Shown here in pieces: positions 58,304-64,000 of a stretch of 64,000 bases of DNA. Source of the stretch: Clostridiales bacterium (GTDB taxonomy: Bacteria > Bacillota > Clostridia > Saccharofermentanales > Saccharofermentanaceae); contig JAGCGK010000120.1 of the NCBI GenBank assembly GCA_017649645.1, forward strand, positions 1 through 64,000, given 5' to 3'. A model generated the notes under the pieces. That model was not told the DNA's origin, did not search any database, and was given only the letters and a program-made list of their open reading frames with translations. The translations under genes and the position numbers were made by a program. Numbering within the stretch: position 1 is the stretch's first letter; each line of letters opens with the position of its first letter.

Positions 58304-58441
58304 CAAATACTCCTTAACGCAGGGCAAAACCCTTTGATAAAGGAAATTTTAACATTAGTTAGGCTTTCATATCCATCACCAATCGAATATAAATTATTTA
58401 TTTGTTTTGTCAGATCCGGCAGTGTTTCCATAGAAAAGTGA

Positions 58442-58447
58442 TATAAT
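58442..58447 (+). promoter_or_regulatory. -10 element of the fumarase operon
   Basis: A perfect TATAAT lies 36 nt before the fumarase alpha start. No good -35 is seen at 16-18 bp. Confidence 0.45.
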
Positions 58448-58483
58448 AACTACTCGTGTGAGAGCACAGAAACGGAGGTTCAA

Positions 58484-59386
58484 ATGGAAGACAAGAAACA
58501 ACAGTTGATAAAGATCATCCAGGATTTCACCGCTAACACCGGTATCTATCTCGCAGATGATGTCGAGAAGAGGATCAGGGAACTTGCTGATGAAGAAACT
58601 ATCCCTCATGCTAAAACTATGTATGAGTGCATGGTAAAAGACCTTGATCTCGCGAAGGAACTTCACAGACCGATCTGCCAGGATACAGGCGTACTTCAGT
58701 ACTTTGTTGAAGTCGGTACATCCTTCCCTTACATAAACGAACTTAAGGAGATCCTTACTGAGGGAGCTCGTAAGGCTACTTTGGAGACTCCTTTACGTCC
58801 AAATGTCGTAGAACCTCTGGGCGAACACAACACAGGAGATAACGTCGGTTACGGCGCACCTTATATCGAATACGAGATCGTTCCGAACAGTTCAGATCTT
58901 CGCGTACGTCTCTATATGGCAGGCGGCGGATGCTCACTTCCGGGCAGAAGCAAAGTCCTCATGCCGCTCGAAGGCGTTGCAGGCGTAAAGAAGTTCGTAT
59001 ATCAGACGATCCTTGACTGGGGCGTTAACGCATGCCCTCCGCTTTGCATCGGAATCGGACTCGGAACATGTGCTGCTACATCGGCTATGCTTTCCAAAAA
59101 GGCGCTTCTGAGACCTATCGGAACTCATTCCGAGTATCCTGAAGTTGCTAAGCTCGAGAAAGAGATCCAGGAAGGTCTCGATTCACTCGGCATCGCTCCT
59201 TTGGGCTTTGGCGGTTCGAGAACTGTATTGAACGTAAATATCGAAGCAGCTGCACATCACCCTGCTACACTCGGTGTAGGTATCACAACAGGATGCTGGG
59301 CTACAAGAAGAGGAGATATCGTAATCCACGAGGATCTCTCTTATGACTTCGTATCACATAAGAAAGCATTGGAGGGTACAAAATGA
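58484..59386 (+). CDS. fumA: Class I fumarate hydratase, alpha subunit
   Basis: The 300-aa protein is the N-terminal half of the iron-sulfur fumarase/TtdA family, with [33 protein letters not shown] and [20 protein letters not shown] providing the cluster cysteines. The enzyme interconverts fumarate and malate using an oxygen-labile [4Fe-4S] cluster. The beta subunit follows with a 4-bp overlap. L-tartrate dehydratase is a possible alternative within the family. The gene symbol denotes the fused enterobacterial orthologue. GGAGG precedes the ATG. Confidence 0.92.
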   Translation: MEDKKQQLIKIIQDFTANTGIYLADDVEKRIRELADEETIPHAKTMYECMVKDLDLAKELHRPICQDTGVLQYFVEVGTSFPYINELKEILTEGARKATLETPLRPNVVEPLGEHNTGDNVGYGAPYIEYEIVPNSSDLRVRLYMAGGGCSLPGRSKVLMPLEGVAGVKKFVYQTILDWGVNACPPLCIGIGLGTCAATSAMLSKKALLRPIGTHSEYPEVAKLEKEIQEGLDSLGIAPLGFGGSRTVLNVNIEAAAHHPATLGVGITTGCWATRRGDIVIHEDLSYDFVSHKKALEGTK

Positions 59387-59961
59387 AAAAGATATTAACT
59401 ACCCCTATTTCATATGATCAGATCAAGGATCTGAAGATCGGAGATACAGTTTATCTTACAGGTACTCTCGCTACATGCCGTGACAGCGGACACAAGAGAG
59501 TCGTAATCGAGAACAGGATGCCTGACCGTCTCGACCTTAAGGAAGGAGCTATCTTCCACGCAGGTCCCATCGTCGGCAAAGATGAGAACGGCAAGCAGTA
59601 TATGGTATCCATCGGTCCTACAACAAGCAGAAGAATGGAGTCAGCTGAAGCAGAGTTTATTGAGAAGACAGGTATACGTCTTATAATCGGTAAAGGCGGA
59701 ATGATGGATAAGACCGCTGAGGCATGCAAGAAGTTCGGTGCCATCCACTGTGCTTATCCGGGCGGCTGCGCTGTTGTTGCAGCTCAGGAAGTTGAAGAGA
59801 TCACAGATGTTGAATGGATGGATTTCGGAATGCCTGAAGCTTTGTGGGTAATGAAGGTCAAGGAGTTCGGACCGCTCATCGTATCGATCGACACTGAAGG
59901 TAATAACCTTTTCGAGAACAACAAGAAGATCTATAAAGAAAGATTCGACAAATTGGTATAA
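59383..59961 (+). CDS. Class I fumarate hydratase, beta subunit
   Basis: The 192-aa protein is the C-terminal swivelling domain of the family (FumB/TtdB type): [59 protein letters not shown], and [13 protein letters not shown]. It completes the active site with the alpha subunit. Translationally coupled to it and followed by a strong terminator. Confidence 0.93.
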   Translation: MKKILTTPISYDQIKDLKIGDTVYLTGTLATCRDSGHKRVVIENRMPDRLDLKEGAIFHAGPIVGKDENGKQYMVSIGPTTSRRMESAEAEFIEKTGIRLIIGKGGMMDKTAEACKKFGAIHCAYPGGCAVVAAQEVEEITDVEWMDFGMPEALWVMKVKEFGPLIVSIDTEGNNLFENNKKIYKERFDKLV

Positions 59962-59969
59962 TCGATTGA

Positions 59970-60010
59970 AATATACCCTCCTTACCGGAAAACAGTAAGG
60001 AGGGTATTTG
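59970..60010 (+). terminator. Terminator of the fumarase operon
   Basis: ATACCCTCCTTAC (59973-59985) and GTAAGGAGGGTAT (59995-60007) form a perfect 13-bp stem followed by TTT. Confidence 0.9.
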
Positions 60011-60078
60011 TATGTGATATTTTAAAACCTGCCTTTGGAGTGATAAGATATATCCATTGAATAAAAGGGGATAATGAT

Positions 60079-60372
60079 ATGTATTTTGTAATGTTAGAAC
60101 TTGTTCCTTCCGAAAATAACGAAGAAAAGGAATACTGTGAAGGAGCATTCCTTGATTGTTGGGTTGATTGTGAATCTGAAGACGAAGCCGTCGAAAAGGC
60201 AAAAGATTATGCTTCTTCAGAAGGTTGGGATTACGTCGAAACCAAGGAAGTATATGAGGTTCAAAGAGAAAAGTACTTAGATGATGATGAGATCCTGGAA
60301 ATATATGACGAAGCCTGTGATTATGGTGTATCCGGCTTGTTTTATACATGGCCGGATGAGGATGAAGAGTGA
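60079..60372 (+). CDS. Small acidic protein of unknown function
   Basis: The 97-aa cytoplasmic protein is strongly acidic (many Asp/Glu; EDEAVEKAKDYASSEGWDYVE) and is probably an alpha/beta sandwich. AAGGGG precedes the ATG. Monocistronic. Not recognised. Confidence 0.65.
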   Translation: MYFVMLELVPSENNEEKEYCEGAFLDCWVDCESEDEAVEKAKDYASSEGWDYVETKEVYEVQREKYLDDDEILEIYDEACDYGVSGLFYTWPDEDEE

Positions 60373-60445
60373 TGCTTCAAGTAGTTTTTAGCTTTTGAAT
60401 TTTATTGTTGTTTTTTTATTCCGTCAATTTGATTCTTATCGAAAA

Positions 60446-60634
60446 TTACTTGTTAACGTCGGCCTCGAATGTTGTTCCCAAAAATCTCATGTTGGCAAGT
60501 CCGATGACGCAGCCGCAGATCATGAGACCCGGCTCTCTTTTCATGATTCCAAGTCCGAACATGAAGCCGCCTGCGATCGATCCGATTACTGATACAACTC
60601 TGATTACTACCTTGCTTGTGATTACGTTTTTCAT
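60446..60634 (-). CDS. Small two-helix membrane protein
   Basis: The 62-aa protein has two membrane helices (about 8-30 and 37-52) around MKREPGL, with a short tail. It shares size, topology, the MKN start and the leader motif with the 80-aa protein at 44.06 kb. GAGGG precedes the ATG. Function unknown; it lies next to the tethered sigma-factor gene, read in the opposite direction. Confidence 0.6.
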   Translation of the reverse strand: MKNVITSKVVIRVVSVIGSIAGGFMFGLGIMKREPGLMICGCVIGLANMRFLGTTFEADVNK

Positions 60635-60667
60635 TTTTTATACCCTCGCTTTGTTTTTGTTTGATGG

Positions 60668-60693
60668 TTACATCTTATCGGGGGTGTTTTAAC
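60668..60693 (-). promoter_or_regulatory. Shared leader/promoter motif, copy 2
   Basis: On the minus strand GTTAAA (60688-60693), 13 nt, GATGTAA (60668-60674), then an AAACAAAAACAAA tract. It aligns with 44339-44364. Confidence 0.45.
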
Positions 60694-60873
60694 TTATCGT
60701 CAATATATGTATAAGAAAAGAATAAGAAAGTTAAAGATAGTGTTAAGAAGCAAGCGTTTTCGAGAAGAAAGATTCTGATAAAATAAATACAGAAAAATTT
60801 TTTCTCGATCTACCCAAGAAACCGTCTCAGCTATTCGTCTAATAGATAGATGCGGATAAAAAAGGAGGCAAAA

Positions 60874-62337
60874 ATGAACGACTCTGAACTCGAGAAGATT
60901 TACAACGAAGGCTATCGTGCGGTATATTGGACGGCTATGGCGATCCTTAAAAGCGAGCAGGACGCCGAGGATATAGTTCATGATACTTTCGTAACTTTGA
61001 TCAAGTCCTATGATTCCATCAAGGATAAGAGCAAAGTGTTGTCGTGGCTCAAGAAGACTGCAGCCAACAAGTGTCTGGACAAGATCAAACTTACCAAGAC
61101 CGACAACGTAGATGACGAGTTCTTTGACCAGGTCGAGGCAGTGTCCGAGGATTTTCTTCCGGATTCGATCATCGAGTCTGAGGAGATGCGCAAGGTCGTC
61201 ATGGACATCATCGAAAACTCACTGTCAGAAGAAGTAAGAAGGACTCTTATACTCTTCTACTTTGACGAGATGAGCACCAAGGAGATCGCTGAAGCACTCA
61301 ACATTCCTCAGGGAACTGTTTCATGGCGTATCAGTTTTGCCAAGAAAACAATCAAGAAGGAGGTCGAGAAGTATGAAGAAAAGAATGATACGAAACTGTT
61401 TGCAATGGCAATTCCATTCTTAACCAAACTGTTTATGAAAGAAGCCGAGCAGGTGCCGTTCAGGCCAATGCCCGCTTCACTTACAACCTTGTCCGCATCA
61501 GCTAAGGCTTCCGCTTCGGGAGCCGGAACAAAGGTTGCCTCAACGGCGATCAAGAAAGGGACTGGTTTTATGTTTAAAAAATGGATACTCGCAATCATTG
61601 CCGCTATTACACTTACAACCGTGGCAACGACCGGAATAGTCATCTATAAAATGCAAACGTCAGGCAAGAATACGGAAAGCAAGAAACACAGCTCGGAGAT
61701 CTCTGAAGACAAGGAAGAAAAATCCAAGTCAGAGGAATCCGAAGATACTGAGGTCAAAGAAAGCGATAACAGTGCATCTTCTGAGGAACCGGGCATAGAA
61801 GAATTAAACGCTCTGCTCGATCCGGGAGCTACAGTCATTACTCAACTGCCTGTCATAAACGGACACGAGATAAAACTTCCGTGCACCATAGGTGACATCA
61901 AGAACATGGGATTTACGATAGATGAAGATACGATCTTTGACGGAAACGTATCAGCTGTCTATGACGAAGGACTGTCGTACTACGCGTTCTTCTGTTATCT
62001 GGATGTTCCTGCATCAAGAGAAGGAACAAGTGTCAACGATGACGATACGGTAATCGCTATCGAAGTATTTATGGAAGGAACCGACATGGATTTCTACGAT
62101 GTTCAGATCGGAATGTATGAAGAAGATTTCTTACCTCTCATCGGAACACCTTCCTATATTACGGGATTGGCACTGGACTACGGACAATACTATTACTACA
62201 TGGGCGAAGACGGCACTATGTATGAGTTATACTTCATGAACTTCAGTAATCCGGGAGAAGACGAGAGTCTCTCATCCGTTGTATTCGGAACACAGGAATT
62301 CATGATCGAGAATCGAAGGATCGGAGAAGATCTGTAA
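60874..62337 (+). CDS. ECF-type sigma factor fused to a membrane-anchored sensor domain
   Basis: The 487-aa protein begins as an ECF sigma factor: region 2 (about 8-75; SEQDAEDIVHDTFVTLIKSY), region 4 (about 108-165; FYFDEMSTKEIAEALNIPQG and SWRISFAKKTIKKE). A Ser/Ala-rich linker leads to one membrane helix (about 236-258), then an acidic Ser/Glu linker (about 262-310) and an external domain to residue 487 (INGHEIKLPCTIGDIKNMGF, YYYYMGEDG). Normally sigma and membrane anti-sigma are separate; here the sigma would be held at the membrane by its own C-terminus. I chose ATG 60874 (AGGAGG upstream) over 60850. A lipoprotein gene follows by 13 bp, probably co-transcribed. Confidence 0.88.
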   Translation: MNDSELEKIYNEGYRAVYWTAMAILKSEQDAEDIVHDTFVTLIKSYDSIKDKSKVLSWLKKTAANKCLDKIKLTKTDNVDDEFFDQVEAVSEDFLPDSIIESEEMRKVVMDIIENSLSEEVRRTLILFYFDEMSTKEIAEALNIPQGTVSWRISFAKKTIKKEVEKYEEKNDTKLFAMAIPFLTKLFMKEAEQVPFRPMPASLTTLSASAKASASGAGTKVASTAIKKGTGFMFKKWILAIIAAITLTTVATTGIVIYKMQTSGKNTESKKHSSEISEDKEEKSKSEESEDTEVKESDNSASSEEPGIEELNALLDPGATVITQLPVINGHEIKLPCTIGDIKNMGFTIDEDTIFDGNVSAVYDEGLSYYAFFCYLDVPASREGTSVNDDDTVIAIEVFMEGTDMDFYDVQIGMYEEDFLPLIGTPSYITGLALDYGQYYYYMGEDGTMYELYFMNFSNPGEDESLSSVVFGTQEFMIENRRIGEDL

Positions 62338-62350
62338 AGGAGAAAAATCA

Positions 62351-63100
62351 ATGAAAAATATAAATAAAATATTCGCACTTATTATCTGTTCAGCAATGGC
62401 TCTATCTTTGATCGGTTGTTCAAGTGATAAGGCAAACAATGACGTCGAAACGAATGATACAAAAAAAGAAGAAGTTCAGAACGATTCAACATCCGAAGAT
62501 AAAGACAAGGAAGACTCTTCATCTCCTTCTGAGGAGACATCTGCAAACATGTTTGAAATGAACAAGATGATACACTTTGGCAAGTGGAAGATCTATTACC
62601 CGGAAACTGCTGTCAACGTAAATAATCAGTCTCAGGGTTACGCTTATATTGAGGATGATGTAGCACTATTCTATTTTTACACCTATAGAGTAATGAATAC
62701 TGAAGGAGTTGATCTCCCATCTCTTACAATAGACGAATTAATGTCCATGTGTGAGGAAGACCTGTTGCACGAATTAAAACATTACTTCTATTCAGCATTC
62801 GACTATCTTGACTTGAAGAATGTTACTGTAGAGCCTGCAGGAATCGAAGGTATAGATGCGTATTTTGTACGTGGCCAGATCGGCGACGGCAATAAGATGG
62901 ATGACTCTGATTTTGTTGCTCTTTACGTTCTTGATGATGAGATCCCATATGTTCTCTGGTGTTCCTATTTCTACCACAGCCTGGAAGAGGATCATGATAC
63001 ATGGGTCGTTCAGGAAAAAGCTCCGTCAATCGATGTATTGGAAGAGTTTGTAATAGAACTTCAGAATACATTTGAAGTCGATGAAGAGTGGCTGGGTTGA
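62351..63100 (+). CDS. Lipoprotein in operon with the tethered sigma factor
   Basis: The 249-aa lipoprotein has lipobox LIGCS (Cys about 23), an Asp/Glu/Ser linker (about 25-65) and an alpha/beta domain (HFGKWKIYYPETAVNVNNQS to the end). The domain is not recognised. AAAGGAG precedes the ATG. Its position suggests that it is a partner or target of the sigma factor. Confidence 0.7.
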   Translation: MKNINKIFALIICSAMALSLIGCSSDKANNDVETNDTKKEEVQNDSTSEDKDKEDSSSPSEETSANMFEMNKMIHFGKWKIYYPETAVNVNNQSQGYAYIEDDVALFYFYTYRVMNTEGVDLPSLTIDELMSMCEEDLLHELKHYFYSAFDYLDLKNVTVEPAGIEGIDAYFVRGQIGDGNKMDDSDFVALYVLDDEIPYVLWCSYFYHSLEEDHDTWVVQEKAPSIDVLEEFVIELQNTFEVDEEWLG

Positions 63101-63110
63101 TCAATAATCG

Positions 63111-63140
63111 AAGGACTGATCATTATGAGATCAGTCCTTT
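63111..63140. terminator. Bidirectional terminator
   Basis: AAGGACTGATC (63111-63121) and GATCAGTCCTT (63129-63139) form a perfect stem between convergent lipoprotein genes. Confidence 0.88.
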
Positions 63141-63144
63141 ATAT

Positions 63145-64000
63145 CTAGAATTCATCAGTTGTGTGACAGTCTGTTTCACCCGGATAAGTAAATATCCTAC
63201 ACGAGTGCTCACTAACCAGTTTCTTCAATTCCTCTTTGTTCTCCGCCAGTCCGAATCCTGTTATGATTTTGTCAGAAGCAGCCGGATTTATATCTCCAAA
63301 TGAGCTGATGACCAACCACTTGTATCTGCCATCCTCGAGTTCGTATACGAAGATATTATCCTGACCTCCGTCATCATAGAAAACAGCGGTATAATCATCA
63401 CTTATTTCTTCATCTCTCATATAGACATATATACGATCAAGGATTTCGTTATCAGTCGTCATGACTATAACGTCATCAGGAAACTTATCTATTTCAACTG
63501 AGGTACATGGCCAACTTCCCTTTTCGAAAACAGAATCCAACTTACATTCTTCAACCGTAATCGTCAATACGGAACCGACAAATTTAATATCAGTTACATC
63601 AAATCCATAACCGGTTTCACTTCCGTCATCCGAAGAAACGATGATCGCATACTTAAGATCGTTTTCAGGCATATTGAAAACATAGTAACCTCTGTCAGAT
63701 GATTCGCCTTCTGACTTAGTTTTAGTGATCCGATAAGTGATATCTTCTAAGATTTCTATTTCGGCAACAGGTTCCGTAATTGTCTCCTCTTCCATTTTTT
63801 CTGTTGTCTCTTCGGTAGTTTCTACAGTCGTTACTTCTGTCGTCACTTCCGTTTCAATTTCGTGCATAGCAGACGTTTCTGTCGTCATCTCGATAACCTC
63901 AGAAGTTTCAGCGTCAGGCGGCTCTATCTTCTTATTGCACGCTGCAACAACTAAAGCCGCGATCAACAAGGATGTAGCAATATGCAACAGGTTTCGTTTT
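63145..64000 (-). CDS. Lipoprotein, 5' end cut by the window edge
   Basis: The frame runs off the right edge: codons before 63987 still read KRNLL, so the start (probably ATG-Lys-Lys) lies just past 64000. The visible part has a signal peptide with lipobox VAAC, a Thr/Glu-rich linker (TTEVTTVETTEETTEK), and a ~200-residue domain (DITYRITKTKSEG, YYVFNMPENDLKYAIIVS). The domain is not recognised. It is one of several lipoproteins here with acidic Thr/Ser/Glu linkers. Confidence 0.7.
   Translation of the reverse strand, partial: KRNLLHIATSLLIAALVVAACNKKIEPPDAETSEVIEMTTETSAMHEIETEVTTEVTTVETTEETTEKMEEETITEPVAEIEILEDITYRITKTKSEGESSDRGYYVFNMPENDLKYAIIVSSDDGSETGYGFDVTDIKFVGSVLTITVEECKLDSVFEKGSWPCTSVEIDKFPDDVIVMTTDNEILDRIYVYMRDEEISDDYTAVFYDDGGQDNIFVYELEDGRYKWLVISSFGDINPAASDKIITGFGLAENKEELKKLVSEHSCRIFTYPGETDCHTTDEF

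Overview
The window looks like a chromosomal segment of a Gram-positive anaerobe of the class Clostridia, probably a gut or rumen fermenter (Lachnospiraceae- or Oscillospiraceae-like). The reasons are strong GGAGG ribosome sites, TTGACA/TATAAT promoters, U-tailed intrinsic terminators, many lipoproteins, CotH proteins, FtsX-type ABC exporters, a two-subunit fumarase, a biotin-dependent decarboxylase cluster without accBC, a xylanase locus and a sortase-assembled pilus. I see no rRNA, tRNA, CRISPR array, phage or insertion sequence. Genus cannot be assigned from sequence alone.

Layout. 0-3.7 kb: a three-gene nucleotide-sugar cassette (4-aminotransferase, Gfo/Idh oxidoreductase, NDP-hexose 2,3-dehydratase). 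3.7-7.2 kb: an ABC exporter behind a strong promoter studded with operator repeats, and upstream of it a ~130-nt structured RNA with its own promoter and terminator. 7.35-11 kb: a carboxyltransferase/biotin carrier operon behind two FabT-like palindromes. 11.3-18.4 kb: a two-component system, then VTC-domain, DUF4956 and two CotH genes. 18.6-20.5 kb: a lipoprotein and a DUF3592 protein. 20.5-24.8 kb: a divergent pair of plant-polysaccharide enzymes (secreted esterase with DUF4214 repeats; cytoplasmic GH10-esterase fusion). 24.8-26.2 kb: a HAD protein, and a methyltransferase carrying the same operator as the ABC exporter. 26.2-39.1 kb: a complete pilus locus on the minus strand (giant adhesin, major pilin, SipA-like protein, class B sortase, LytS-type kinase, SARP-type response regulator). 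39.3-50 kb: ABC exporter with a C45 lipoprotein, small membrane proteins, lipoproteins, a second two-component system, and a scar made of two gene tails. 50.3-52 kb: mgtE behind a leader peptide and attenuator. 52-58.3 kb: assorted single genes (acyltransferase, flavoprotein, AAA ATPase, GNATs, ATP-grasp/DUF2156). 58.4-60 kb: fumarase. 60-64 kb: small proteins, a membrane-tethered ECF sigma factor and lipoproteins.

How the parts may work together. Several regulatory links can be read from repeated DNA motifs. The 11.4-kb response regulator probably acts on 11-bp direct repeats placed identically at 13.29 and 18.43 kb. The pilus response regulator probably acts on TGTCMC repeats, also with an 11-bp period, in front of both the adhesin and the pilin. 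An unseen TetR-like repressor probably controls the exporter at 6.9 kb and the methyltransferase at 25.6 kb. A FabT-like repressor probably controls the carboxyltransferase operon, which suggests that operon supplies malonyl-CoA by transcarboxylation. The most interesting items are the pilus locus with its inactive SipA-like protein and SARP-type boxes, the mgtE leader peptide, the FabT-linked transcarboxylase, the sigma factor fused to a membrane sensor, and the orphan structured RNA.
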